DNA of 64,000 nt. Origin: Talpa occidentalis (lineage: Eukaryota > Chordata > Mammalia > Eulipotyphla > Talpidae). The notes beneath the pieces were generated by a model. That model ran no database searches, was not told the DNA's origin, and saw only the letters and a list, made by a program, of their open reading frames with translations. Numbering within the stretch: position 1 is the stretch's first letter; each line of letters begins with the position of its first letter. Where the stretch lies: NCBI RefSeq assembly GCF_014898055.3, contig NW_023602073.1, forward strand, positions 88,330,678 through 88,394,677. The letters are read 5' to 3'. Shown piece by piece: positions 21,896 to 33,174 of this stretch. Both the position numbers and the translations under genes were made by a program.

Positions 21896-23145
21896 AATAA
21901 GTAAATATGTTTTGGGGAAAATATTTAGTTTGTTTCTTTACTAAGAAAGTCTGGATAGTCTGTATACTAATTAATTTCCGTATTTATTTGATCATGGAAA
22001 CTTTTATTTTCCTTTAGTGGCACATATTACATTGAAATATGGAGGTATTCAAGTTCAGTCTCTGGTCACGAGATTGTCATCAGTTGAATCTATTGATCAA
22101 GTTCAATCTCTTTCAGTTTGTAATTAAAGGAAATTGAGAAAACAGAGCTGTCTTACCCAAGTTTGTACAGTCGATTTACACAGAACCAGACTTGCAGTCC
22201 TAAATTCTTTACAAGATCAATATTAATATTGGAAAATCATATCAAGTAATCTATTATCTATTGCTTACTGATACAAAGATCTATCTATCACATTATCTAT
22301 CACATTAATGTGAACTATAATTTAATAACATGACCTTATTCTATTTTTAACTTAGTAATAACACCACATTCCTCCTATTTGTCTGTTTCAATGCATGTCA
22401 AATGATAGTCATTATATGCAGTTTCCATTTTTCTTGCTACTATTTTCTTTTTTTGTATGTGTATTTCTATGACTATTTTAGAAGACATTGGAGGGATATA
22501 CTTGTCTAGTCTGGCACCACATTAACCCAGGAATCCCTCACCACTTACCCACATGCTCTTCTAACTACATACAAACACAGGCACCATATGTCTAAAAAAT
22601 CATCATAATTTTTGCCAGAAATTTACAGAAACTTCAGAAACACAAAAACATACCATCTTAGTGTTAGAAAAATTCTAGAAATCATTAAGAATAAACACTT
22701 CATTTTATATTATTTTTCCAAAACAGGTTAAGTGACTTATAAATGAGATTTTTTAAATTCACTTTTTAATTTTTTCAAGTCTCTGGTCAACATTGACACA
22801 CTTCTCACCACTTATACCCTCCATTATTTTTCTAAGATTGTATCTCAAAATTATTTACAGTCCTAGAATGTATTCTATGTTCTCTGAAATTTTCTTATTT
22901 TTCTTGGATCTCTCACTCTTTAATCTGTGTTCTTCTTGAATGATATTGAAGATCAACCCTTAGTAGGAGATGACAAATTATATTACAGTAATTAATATTC
23001 ACTGCTTGCCCTCAAGGAGAATCCCTAAACTTCCCTTGTAATTATTCCTGCTCTATGTTTTGCTGCTATATCACATGTTGTTATATTATATGTGCTGTGA
23101 CTATTCTAACAACATTCTTATATGATCATGTAGCATACCAGGACA
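21896..23145. other. Unassigned AT-rich DNA
   Basis: Contains a minor 'ctatctatcacattatctatcacatta' repetition near 22281-22308. No family recognised. Confidence 0.5.
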
Positions 23146-23149
23146 TACT

Positions 23150-23205
23150 TGGGCAGCACTTCTCAAAATGAACCTCCGATCTATAAAAATCATCTGAGAA
23201 AAAAA
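23150..23205 (+). repeat. Possible MER5-like fragment
   Basis: 'gcacttctcaaaatgaacct' followed by 'aaaaatcatctgag' resembles the MER5 head ('ggttctcaaactt..catcagaatcacctgg'). Short. Confidence 0.4.
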
Positions 23206-24650
23206 CTTTCAATATTCCTCTTCTTCAGTATTTGGATTGAGGGTATGACTTTATAGCAGCTGTTTCTCATCATACCAGTCAAAGACTATTTTTAAATACG
23301 CCATTACAACAAAATCTCTGTACAACAAAAAAATGTTTTTCAGTCTGCAATCCCTAAATTTTTAACCATTTGTTAGAAATCTCAATTACTATGTCAATAA
23401 ACTTCCTTAGAAAACGTTAAGATAGAACATACACATTTTTTAAGATAGTGTATTCATTCACAGTCTGTAGTATGTATATTATCTTTAAAGAAGTACTAAC
23501 GACACAGTTTTTGGTTATCTACATTTGCATGAAACCATTATCAACAATACCAGCTATGTATATGAAATGCAAGAAAATGAATCATTTTTGACATACACTT
23601 CATGATTTATTATTTATGCTCAATTTTAATATTTTTTTCTGAAGTAACAGAATTGCTTAATATCATTCTGGATTTGTTTTTGTTGTATTTGGTGTTTTTT
23701 TGTTTGTTTGTTTGTTTTGGTTTTTTAAATGAGACGATATCTGCAGATAGATTCTACTCTATCATGTGGAAAATTATACACAGGATGCTTTGGTACTTGT
23801 CAAACCAAATCTTGTGCCTTGACTCCATACCCTCTTAATGTCAATTGCTGTCATTTAAAGAACATTTTGGTTGGTCAACCAAAGGATCGTAATTCATCTT
23901 TCATGTCTTCATTCCTGTCTCTGTTATTCAAGTTTTGTCATCACACTGTGGCTATTTCGAAAGGTGTTGTTATGGAAGTGTTTTTTTCTCCTGAAAAAAT
24001 AAATGAGTTCTTTTTATTACTGAAGAAAACACACACTAGAAGCTTGCACCTGGGTCCCATTTTGAACTATGTGAGGCAACTATGTTGCCTTTGAAAATTT
24101 TCAGGCAACTCTTAGAAGCCCTGGTCTTTTTGCATTGGTAAAGCGCCTTTGTGTCAGTTCAAAATCTAATCGACTTTGTCCTTGCATTCATACTGTGTCT
24201 GGTTTCCTTCTCAGTGCTCAAAGCAATATTTTAATTATTACTTTTATATCTCTGAGTCACTAATAATTCAAAAACATATTTTTTCTGATTCTAAATTGCA
24301 GATAAACCCCATATATTACAGAACTAAATATATAAAGTGTAACTCTGTAATCCTGAACTTCATTGAACAGGTCCTTTCTTTTACTAACCCACTTATTGAT
24401 GATATTCAATAACTATTGTGCAGACTTACCCTACAGTTTTCACTCAGACTTCAAAACTTTTGGTAAGTACAGACAATTTAAGAAAATTCAAAACCCACTG
24501 TGATAAAGATGCATAATGCTCTTTTTGCCAATCAACTTCTATTTTGGTTAAACACTTTCTGAAGCATTTTAAGGAAGGTGCAATGGTAAATACAAAAGAG
24601 AATAAGGAATAGTCTCTATTCACAAGGAAATAACTAGCTACTAAAGGTGA
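23206..24650. other. Unassigned DNA with a 121-codon ORF
   Basis: The plus-strand ORF 23729-24094 (121 codons) is the longest in the window not explained by a repeat. I recognise no domain, start context or splice pattern, and an overlapping ORF (23602-23838) in another frame is equally unconvincing. Chance is the default reading in AT-rich DNA. Confidence 0.5.
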
Positions 24651-24654
24651 TAGT

Positions 24655-24780
24655 CACTATAGACTCAAAGGAACACTGACTTAGGAACATGAATGATGTC
24701 AGGTCCAGCATTTGACAAGTCACTTAATCTCTTCCATCATCCCAGATGCTGTATGGATAAAATGACTATGTCAAAATGTT
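24655..24780 (+). repeat. MIR fragment
   Basis: 'tttgacaagtcacttaatct' followed by 'ctgtatggataaaatgacta' matches the MIR core (caagtcacttaacctctctg..ctgtaaaatgggg). Confidence 0.6.
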
Positions 24781-24839
24781 TTAGTTGCCAAATGAAAGGC
24801 ATTGCTGAGGAAAGGAGATATGATCTGAGCGATAGTTTA

Positions 24840-25045
24840 AAGGATAAAAACAATAATTACTAAGCTTTTTTGCATACTTAATATGTGATAGAAATTTTGC
24901 TACATTCACTACTTGTTTTTCCTTATTTCATCACTAGAGCAACCTTTTGAGATAGAGGATTTAAGTGAATTAATTCCCCAAAATCACACTGCTACTGAAT
25001 GTTTGAGCTGGCATTTAAACCCAAGTCTCACTGACACCAGGCCCT
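24840..25045 (+). repeat. MIR
   Basis: 'aatcacactgctactgaatg' followed by 'gagctggcatttaaacccaa' and 'ctgacaccaggccctgtgc' is the MIR 3' half; the 5' half is diverged. Confidence 0.75.
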
Positions 25046-25590
25046 GTGCAGAAGTATAAAGTTGCTCCTCCAAGATCTGTAACCTCTTCCTCCTTCCCCT
25101 TTGTTACCACTCTCCAACATCTTTTTCATCGCCTCTTTGTTGTATGTTCCCCTTTTGTCTGTACATATTTTTCTTACAGCATAAACATGTGTCGAGGTAT
25201 ACTTAAGATTTATAAAACAACAACAGAGACTAATAAATATCCACTTACTTATTATATCACTTAGGAAATAATTTTCAATACAGTTGAAGCCCCATGTGTA
25301 ACCCTCCCTAATAGCATTATTTTCCCTTCGTAGAATTGTTTATTAAATATCATATTTTCAATTCCCATAAATTTTTATATATGAAACAATGGATATAGTT
25401 TTAAATAACAGTGTGGCATTGCTTTACCTATTTTAAACATTCTATACATTGAATCACAACTTATGTATTTCATTTATATTATATTGGAAAGATTTATCGA
25501 TATTGATGTATTTAGCGCGTTCATTTATAATTTGATGTTATATAATATTCGATTATGTGAGTATCTCAAAAGTTATTTATTCTCCAATTT
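25046..25590. other. Unassigned AT-rich DNA
   Basis: No clear element. Parts may be antisense L1 too decayed to call. Confidence 0.45.
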
Positions 25591-25594
25591 ATAA

Positions 25595-26170
25595 ACATTT
25601 ATAATGAAATTGTTTCTAATATTTTGCTATTACATCTAATGTTAACATAAGCACCCCCATATTTATATATAGTAATAGAATTGCTAAATTATGGGGTACA
25701 TATTTTACTGACTCCTTTTACTGACAGCCAAATTTTCTCCAAAGCAACTGAAGTAATTTATACTACACAGGGACATATAAGCATTCTAATTGCTTCCCAT
25801 CTTTAGGGAACACATATTATCAATCTACTTAAATTTTTGTCAATTATTAAGCTCATGGCATGAAATGTTATTAAAATGTGGTAGTAATTTATAGTTTCCA
25901 AATTACCAGTGATAATGAACTCTTTTGTTTTATATTTTGCCCATTTGTCTTCTTTACTCTATGAATTGCTTGTCTAATTGGCTGTTGGTGTTCCCTTAAT
26001 ACCTTAAAGAAATAAAATTTAATTCCAAAATTCTAATTTTGAAATAATTTTAACTTTAAAATTTAGGCCAATTTGTGGAAAACTTACTTTACTATAGTAT
26101 TTCTATCCATAAGTATGGTATAACTTTTATTTACATTTTTACAACAGAATTTTACATTTTCTCCATAAGG
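25595..26170 (-). mobile_element. Old L1 ORF2 fragment
   Basis: 'agaattgctaaattatgggg', 'cagccaaattttctccaaag' and 'ttttgcccatttgtcttctt' match the antisense of L1 ORF2 in the right order. Highly decayed. Confidence 0.65.
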
Positions 26171-27335
26171 ATCATTCACAAATTTTGTTAAATGCATTCC
26201 ACATATCCTTTATTTCATTGATATTTTACATACTTCTTTTAAAGTTAAATTTCCTAAAATTGTATCATTGGAATACATAAATGTAATTGGATTGTGTGTA
26301 TGTGTCTGTCTGTTTATCTTATATAAGTAAAGTTCTCGATATTTTATGAAGTCTAAAATCTGTACTAGAGATTATTGGGGGTTACTATGTATAATCCGTA
26401 TTATTTTTTAATCTAAACTGAAATAGGTTTGTTTGCTTCCTTTGTATTTTGCACTTTTTTCCCCTGGTCTAACATGACAACCAGAACTAGTGTGATAGTG
26501 AAAAAAAAAAAAAAATCTGTTAACTTTTTTCATCTTACGGAGTATTATATCACCATTTTATTTCATATGTTTTAAATATAAATTGCTTATAATTTTGTGA
26601 GAACATTCCTGCACTATTGAGGTAAAACATTCTACAATAACCTACAAAGTAAAACAGACTAATGTGAATTAATAATAACTTATTTCCACTTTAGATTCAA
26701 AACATCTAGTTTCCAAAAGAAAATAAGCAGCGTAACTCCAAGGAATTCCCTCCTCAAGGTAAAATTCATAAACATTAAAAAAAAAACTCAGCCCTTTGCT
26801 ATTTACAATTAAGATATCCCAATACTTTGTCAAATACAGGTGACAAGTATTTTTCACTTGTATACACAGACAAAGAAGACAACTCCATATCATTTTCCCA
26901 TGAGAAAGAAAGTATTTCCATCAAACAAGCTTTGATACCTTTAACCAAAGTGACAGGATGAAAATTCTTGACAGATATGATTGACAAGTCTCAAGATATG
27001 ACAAGTATTTACCACTCTAAATGACTTTTAATGCACACCTCAATATAAGATGATTTTTCTTCTTCAGCAGCTATGGATTCTACTTTCATTAACTATCAAA
27101 ACTAGGCAGAAATCATCCAAAACATTTTGACACTCTTCCATTTGCATACATGACAACAAAAAATTAGAAGTTTTCATTTCTTTGTTTATAAACTAAATAA
27201 TTATGCATACATAATCAAATAGAATGTTTTCTGTTTTCCAGTATTAGTAAAGGGAAGTAAAATCTGACCATCTTAAACAGATTTTCAGAGATCAACATGA
27301 AATAGCATGGTGAAACAGAAACATAAGGAATTTAT
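26171..27335. other. Unassigned AT-rich DNA
   Basis: Includes a 15-base A run near 26501. The minus-strand ORFs at 26669-26893 and 26799-26987 have no domain. Confidence 0.5.
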
Positions 27336-27339
27336 ACAT

Positions 27340-27480
27340 TTGTATCCTAGCTGTACTATTCACTATGTGGTAGACCTAGGAACCTCAGGTTCCTCAATTA
27401 TAAGATTATTTTTGAAAATTAAAATACCTAACTGATGGGATTATGCTAAAATGGAAGTGAGTTTTAGCGCTTACCTGGAA
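27340..27480 (+). repeat. MIR fragment (diverged)
   Basis: 'tatcctagctgtactattca' and 'cctcaggttcctcaattata' fit the MIR pattern (agctgtgtgac..cctcagtttcctcatctgta). Confidence 0.55.
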
Positions 27481-27574
27481 GGTAGGTGCTAATTACTTTT
27501 CTCTATAAAGGGTGCTAGTGAAAGAAACACGCACACATTTCACAGGATCCACTGGACACTTGCCGAAAAAAACA

Positions 27575-27708
27575 AAATCATTTATGTGAAGAGATGTGTG
27601 CACCCTTATGTTTATTGCAATATTATTTATAATAGCCAAAAGCTGAAAACAACCAAAGTGCCCTTTGACAGATAATTGGATAAAGAAATTTTCAATGGGT
27701 AAAACCTG
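27575..27708 (+). mobile_element. Old L1, left part (interrupted by younger L1)
   Basis: 'gtgcacccttatgtttattg' and 'ataatagccaaaagctgaaa' are ORF2 C-terminal text. It breaks after 'attggataaagaaa' and resumes at about 28228 with 'agatgtggtatatataaag', the next ORF2 segment. Confidence 0.75.
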
Positions 27709-28190
27709 GAAAAAACCCAAATGCCCAAATGCCCAAAAATAAATGACTGGATCAAGAAGATGTGGTATATATATATAATGGAATATTACTCAGCAATCAA
27801 AAAAGAGAAACTCATGCCATTCACAGCAACATGGATGGAGCTAGAAGGAATTATGCTCAGTGAAATAAGTCAGAAGGAAAAAGAAAAATATCGGATGGTT
27901 TCACTTATAACAGGAATATGGGGAAACCAAATAAGACATCAGTGTAAAAAAAATGACAGTACAAAACACAACAAAGCAAAAACAGACAATTATAAACCAG
28001 AGACATACTGCAGGGGAGGAGGAGGGAGAGGGATCAAAGGGAGAGCGGGAGGAGCACAGGGGACTGTGGTGATGGTGCATGGATGCCTTGGGGAAGGAAA
28101 TTCTATGGGAACTCAATCTGAGGGGGTGGGGGAAAACAAATAATGTCTAAAAAATATAAAAAATGATAAATGTTAAAATTAAAAAAAGAA
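27709..28190 (+). mobile_element. Younger 5'-truncated L1 (ORF2 C-terminus + 3' UTR)
   Basis: Bases from about 27739 encode the last part of L1 ORF2p in one open frame (WIKKMWYIYIMEYYSAIKK, then ATWMELEGIMLSEISQKEK). A 3' UTR follows, with a G-rich polypurine tract (28014-28050, G-quadruplex pattern) and an A-rich end. It inserted into an older L1, and no clear TSD is readable. An 8-base repeat (aaatgccc twice, 27720-27736) lies near its 5' end. It is too short to be active. Confidence 0.85.
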
Positions 28191-28227
28191 AATAAATAAA
28201 TGGAACAGATTTCTACAAGTGGAAAAA

Positions 28228-28600
28228 AAAAGATGTGGTATATATAAAGAGTGGAACACTACTCAGCTATAAAAAGGATGAAATACTGGCATTTGCAACA
28301 ACATGCACATACCTAGAGGGTATTATGCCAGTGACTGTCAGACAGAGAAAAACAAACATCATATGATTTCACTAATAAAGAGAAATCAAACAAAAGAATG
28401 AACTAAATAAACTTAAAATAAACTTTAAGACTATACAACTAATTAGTGGTTACCAGAAGAGAAGAGAGAAAGGGGGTAGGCAAACTGGGTAAAAGGACTC
28501 AATTGTATGGTGAAGAATAGAATTGGACTTTTAATAGAGAACTTAATGTAATATATGCAGATTGCTAATTTTTATGATGCAAACATAAAACGTATAACTT
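28228..28600 (+). mobile_element. Old L1, right part
   Basis: It continues the element interrupted at 27708: 'actactcagctataaaaagg', 'gaaaaacaaacatcatatga' and 'ttagtggttaccagaagaga' are the ORF2 end and 3' UTR, running to 'gtaatatatgcagattgcta'. Confidence 0.75.
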
Positions 28601-28670
28601 CATTTAAAAAGGAGGGAAGAAAGTGATGTAATGAACTGGGAGCATTAATGCTACATAAAAGCATTCTTAG

Positions 28671-28883
28671 AAATAGATTTATTTATTCATGCATACAGGA
28701 GCTGGTGTGAGAGACAGTATATAGAGCAGAACAGGCAGATCTACTGAAATACACTGCTGAGACAAGAAAGATCTGCTGCGCCATGTGGGTCAGCTCCCTA
28801 GCCGGGGATTGAACTCATGCTGCAGTGGCTGCTGATAGCTTCATCATGCTGAAATTTAACCCCTTGCACCACCAGGGAGGCCC
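28671..28883 (-). mobile_element. tRNA-derived SINE, older subfamily (copy 9)
   Basis: Antisense, somewhat shortened in the body. It ends with the complement of GGGCCTCCCTGGTGGTGCAA. No convincing TSD. Confidence 0.85.
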
Positions 28884-29285
28884 ACATCCTTATACCATTT
28901 TTGAACTTCGGCTGGCCAACAAAGAATATCTCAGAGTAAGATGTGGTAGGAGTCCACCAATTGTTAGTCTACTTTACACCTCTAGGGTCAGTTTAATTGT
29001 TTCTCCTGTTCACTTGATCTTCAAACATTCCACCTTTTTTTACCACCAGCTGTTGTCTTTTAAATGGGACACTCTTTTTTATCTAAAGCTTTGTAACTAG
29101 TTGCAAAACAGTCTGTCTTTGTTTATAGCTGACAGAATTTTACTATTACCTAGAAACTTTCCTCCAATATCTGCAGTTGTTTATTAATTGTGCACCACTT
29201 CTATCTCTTTATGCAGTCTTTCCGGAGACACTTTATTGCTTTCTCTAAATGTTCATACTTCTCCAGTGCCAATGACACCAGAACC
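28884..29285. other. Unassigned DNA
   Basis: No element recognised. Confidence 0.5.
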
Positions 29286-29289
29286 ATGT

Positions 29290-29545
29290 TGAATGTAAAT
29301 GGACATTTATAAATAGAAGTATGACTATAGAACTGAGTCTACCAGGGGTGGAGTAGAATATAGGGAGCTACCTGAGGCAGGGACACAATGGACTATACTA
29401 AAGGATTATGGGTGTTTGGTGGTGTGTCTGGTGCAATAGTAACATGTATATCTGAAATGGTGTAAACCTGTACCTCTGAATCATATACAGTGATGAAAAT
29501 CAATGTTGCCACAATAAAAAAAAAATTGAAAGTATTAAAAAATAA
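29290..29545 (+). mobile_element. L1 3' UTR fragment
   Basis: 'gtgtttggtggtgtgtctgg', 'tgaatcatatacagtgatga' and 'aatcaatgttgccacaataa' followed by an A-rich end are L1 3' terminal text. Confidence 0.7.
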
Positions 29546-29549
29546 ACTT

Positions 29550-29809
29550 GGGCCTGCCCTGGTGGTGCAGGCAGTTGAGTGCAGCACTGTGAAGCGTTGG
29601 CAGCCTCTTCAGTGCCGGTTCGATCCCATCCGGCCGGCAAGAATGCTACATGGTGCGGCAGACCTCTCCTGTCTTGCCCACTGCTCCCCTCAGCAGTGTG
29701 TTTCCATCAGTCTGCCTGTTCTGTTCCCTACTCTGCCTCTGGTGAATCCTCTCACCCTCCCACGCATCTGGACTGTACCCTGATTCTTGAATAATCTTTG
29801 AAAAAAAAG
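29550..29809 (+). mobile_element. tRNA-derived SINE, middle subfamily (copy 10)
   Basis: It starts gggcctgccctggtggtgca. B box GGTTCGATCCC is intact, followed by atccggccggcaagaatg. Short imperfect TSD (aaataaactt / aaaagaactt). It sits against the A-rich end of an L1. Confidence 0.88.
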
Positions 29810-29819
29810 AAAAGAACTT

Positions 29820-30111
29820 TTCTGATTTGGTCACGACTTAACCTCAGAGCAGCCTCTTCACCCACCCCCACCCCCGTTCACAAATGTGTTCATCATGCAA
29901 TAGTTACATTTAATATTATACATTCTTTCTACCACAACAGATCAAGGTTTTAATAATAAATATAGGCTTGTGTCTTTCATATAAGCCCCTGGATTTAAGA
30001 GGCAGCAAACTGTAAGCAATTAGGATAGCATTTAAGTAAAGGTACTATATAGATCTGGCATCTTTTTATAATTTTTAGATATGTTTTTTCATTTGGAATA
30101 AAAATTTAGAA

Positions 30112-30116
<5 letters not shown>
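29820..30116. other. Unassigned DNA
   Basis: No element recognised. Confidence 0.5.

Positions 30117-30163
<47 letters not shown>
30117..30163. repeat. (TA)n(CA)n compound microsatellite
   Basis: About 14 TA units, then about 9 CA units. Confidence 0.95.
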
Positions 30164-31220
30164 GGTATATATGTGTGTGGATAGATACAGTTAGAGATAT
30201 ATATTTCTCCTTAGGAAGAAGAGCATGCTCTATTCATCAAGAAGCAGATTTCTCAGACGTCCCTTACTAACATCTAGTGATCTACATGAAGGCAAAATAT
30301 TTTCACAGACAGATAAGAAAAAGATAACTTGATTTAACAATGTAGGGCCTGGGTATAAAATATGTAAAGTTTTGTAAGACAACTGAGAATTACTGTTGTG
30401 GGGATTATAGATTTGAAACCTAACATTTTGGGGCAAAGTGGCTCATGGATTTTGCTTTGATTTTGATAAAACATCTTTGAAATGATTTTATCTTCCTTAT
30501 GTTTCAGGATATGGAAATTTCAGACCACTGGGGTATCAAGAAATGTGATTTCTCAGTTTCTGAGAGAAGAAAAGCATTTAGGCTAAGGGACAAGAGCCCT
30601 ACAAGTAACTAGGATTGACCATCCATGCCATGAGCATTTCTAATACTAATTTATCCACAAGGGTAGGTCATGGGAGCTAATTTCACTCAACTCTTAAAAT
30701 TTCCTTTTTCTAACTTGATAAAACAACTCAAGGAACTTCAATAGAGAGAAGTAAGAACAACCTCAGTATTTTCCCCATCTTTTTAGTGTTTTCATATTTT
30801 TCTTGCTATTTGGATATCAACTAAACTGAAACTACCCTCAAACTAACAAAAATATATTCAAAACTTCTACATTTTTCCTTTAAAAATGCAATGTAAATGT
30901 AAATTTCACCTTGACATATAACAAAGGGCTTATACAAACACAGATTAAACAGATAATAAAAATCTTCATTTGGATGGAAATAGTACCAAAAGTCACAAAT
31001 CCATGTAACACAGATTTGTCTATTTTTAACCAAAACTGCTATTTTAATTTCACAGCTTCCAACAATGGCACATATTGCTCCAGGGGTTCTTATTTTGGGA
31101 ATTGCTCTTCTTTTAAAAAAATATATTCTATCGAGAAGAAACCCTTAAAAACTAATGGTAAATGGTTTTAACAGGACAATCTAATTGCATTTGCTGTAGA
31201 CAGAGACTAGATAGCAATAT
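30164..31220. other. Unassigned AT-rich DNA
   Basis: ORFs at 30821-31033 (minus) and 30911-31171 (plus) overlap each other and show no domain. Confidence 0.5.
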
Positions 31221-31221
31221 A

Positions 31222-31240
31222 GTCTCTCTCTCTTTCTCTC

Positions 31241-31272
<32 letters not shown>
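31222..31272. repeat. (TC)n microsatellite
   Basis: Imperfect TC repeat with occasional TTTC and TGTC units. Confidence 0.95.
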
Positions 31273-31273
<1 letters not shown>

Positions 31274-31460
31274 TTTCTTTCCTGAGCCCTCATTAAGTGT
31301 CAGGCAGTTACTTCTAGGGAAACCAATATGAAATAAAATATATATTTAATGTATGTACCTGACCCACAGAGTTGAAAAACACTTTCTCATTTCTCTTTGC
31401 CATACATTGAAAATGGATTTTCCCCCTTTCCCTTCCCCTTTCTATCATATTTCTTTCTCT

Positions 31461-31775
31461 CTTTTTTTTTTATAAAGGCATGTTTTCTTTCTTTCTTTAT
31501 TTGTTTGTTTGTTTGTTTTGTTTATACAAGCACTGGGTACAGTCAGAAGCAGCGTGGGAGGGTGAGAGAATTCACCAGAGCCAGAGCGGGGAGCAGAACA
31601 GGCAGAAGGACCGAAGTACACTGCTGAGGGGAGCAGCGGGCGGCAGGAGAGGTCTGCGCGCCATGTGGGACCCTCCTCCGGTGTCCGGGAAGCAGCCGGG
31701 ATCGAACCGGCGCCGCAGAGGCCGCGGGCAGCTTCGCAACCCAGCACTCAACCGCTGCGCCACCGGGGAGGCCCC
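31461..31775 (-). mobile_element. tRNA-derived SINE, young subfamily, extended tail (copy 11)
   Basis: Antisense. TSD atatttctttctct(c)tt at 31447-31461 and atatttctttctctt at 31776-31790. CpG-rich body. Beyond the usual (AAAC/AAAT)n tail it carries aaaacatgcctttataaa on the sense strand, a motif shared only with copies 12 and 13. Confidence 0.93.
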
Positions 31776-31816
31776 ATATTTCTTTCTCTTATCCATTCTT
31801 TTTTTTTTTTTTTTTT

Positions 31817-31990
31817 CATTCAACAAATATTAGGAGCCAAAAATGTGTGATATACAGTCACTATTCTAGGCACTAGGTCACTTGCAGCATAAAATAAAGT
31901 CACAGATTTCAGGAGGTTTTCAGTCTAGGAGGATGCTCTGAATATACAAGTGATTAGATGGCTATAGCATAATTACGGACAGGAACACTG
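31817..31990 (+). repeat. L2-like fragment
   Basis: 'cattcaacaaatattaggag', 'cactattctaggcactaggt' and 'ttttcagtctaggaggatgc' follow the L2 end pattern. Confidence 0.6.
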
Positions 31991-32510
31991 TACTTTGTAA
32001 CAGTTCACATTATGCCACTTCATTTTTATAAAAGACTTACATTCGTACCTGTTCTCACTAAAAAAAAAAAAAAAAACCTTAAGATTTTCACTTTTATAAC
32101 AAAAGATGAAAATCAACAATAGCGATCAGACCATTGTATTTGTTTTATAGCAGCCTCTGGAGAGACAGTGCACATCCCACACAGTGAGAGTGGCACACGG
32201 AGATTCTCCCCCAGGAACTATTTAAATAAAAATTATTAGTAATTGCTTCTCTATGTCATTTTGTCTTACAAAAGGCTTCACAGAACTGCTCTACATCTGC
32301 AGGGGTGGGGAGGGGACTCTCCTGTGATTACGATAAAGGAGCAAGCTGAGAGTTTTATGGGAATACAGCTTCTGTATTGGTGTGTTCAAGGAGATAAATG
32401 AGATTTGGACAAAATAAATGAGAATTAAAATTTAACCAGCAAATTGAAATATATTTTAACTGGAAATTACAGAAGAAAAATAACACAAATCTAAATTTTA
32501 AATCTCACTA
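31991..32510. other. Unassigned DNA
   Basis: A 17-base A run lies near 32060. A G-rich spot (gggtggggagggga, near 32304) is too short to assign. Confidence 0.5.
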
Positions 32511-32527
32511 AATGAGCTTAAAAAAGT

Positions 32528-32830
32528 GGGCCTCCCCGGTGGCGCAGCGGTTGAGCGCTGGTTGCGAAGCTGCCCGCGGCCTCTGCGGCGCCGGTTCGAT
32601 CCCCGGCTGCTCCCCGGCCACCGGAGGAGGGTCCCACATGGCGCGCAGACCTCTCCTGCCGCCCGCTGCTCCCCTCAGCAGTGTACTTCGGTCCCTCTGC
32701 CTGTTCTGCTCCCCGCTCTGGTGAATTCTCTCACCCTCCCGCGGTTCTGACTGTATCCATTGCATGTATAAACAAAACAAACAAACAAACAAATAAATAA
32801 AACATGCCTCTATAAAAAAATATATAAAAA
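32528..32830 (+). mobile_element. tRNA-derived SINE, young subfamily, extended tail (copy 12)
   Basis: It starts gggcctccccggtggcgcag. A box TGGCGCAGCGG; B box GGTTCGATCCC. It lacks six bases of the 'gctctggctctgg' slippage-prone stretch. The tail runs through (AAAC)n/(AAAT)n to aaaacatgcctctataaaa. TSD aaatgagcttaaaaaagt at about 32511-32528 and aaatgagtttaaaaaagat at about 32831-32848. Confidence 0.95.
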
Positions 32831-32854
32831 AATGAGTTTAAAAAAGATATTGTA

Positions 32855-33174
32855 GGGCCTCCCCGGTGGCGCAGCGGTTGAGCGCTGGGTTGCGAAGCTG
32901 CCCGCGGCCTCTGCGGCGCCGGTTCGATCCCCGGCTGCTCCCCGGCCACCAGAGGAGGGTCCCACATGGCGCGCAGACCTCTCCTGCCGCCCGCTGCTCC
33001 CCTCAGCAGTGTACGTCGGTCCTTCTGCCTGCTCTGCTCCCCGCTCTGGCTCTGGTGAATTCTCTCACCCTCCTGCGCTTCTGACTGTACCCAGTGCGTG
33101 TATAAACAAAAAAACAAAACAAAACAAATAAATAAAAACATGCCTCTATAAAAAAAAAAAATCTTAAAAAAAAA
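32855..33174 (+). mobile_element. tRNA-derived SINE, young subfamily, extended tail (copy 13, reference copy)
   Basis: A well-preserved copy, useful as the family type. Order: head gggcctccccggtggcgcag with pol III A box TGGCGCAGCGG; tRNA-like body to B box GGTTCGATCCC; the insertion gctgctccccggccaccaga; a unique body (gcgcgcagacctctcctgcc, cctcagcagtgtacgtcggt, ctgactgtacccagtgcgtg); then a tail with AATAAA, the acatgcctctataaa extension, and TCTTA/poly(A). Perfect 15-base TSD aaaaaagatattgta at 32840-32854 and 33175-33189. It is non-coding: pol III would make the transcript and L1 machinery would mobilise it, which is inferred from known T+ SINEs. The overlapping ORFs on both strands are artefacts. 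Confidence 0.96.

Noticed and set aside
27721..28143. 140-codon ORF as a gene
   Set aside because: It is the C-terminal end of L1 ORF2p running into the L1 3' UTR; a truncated dead copy.
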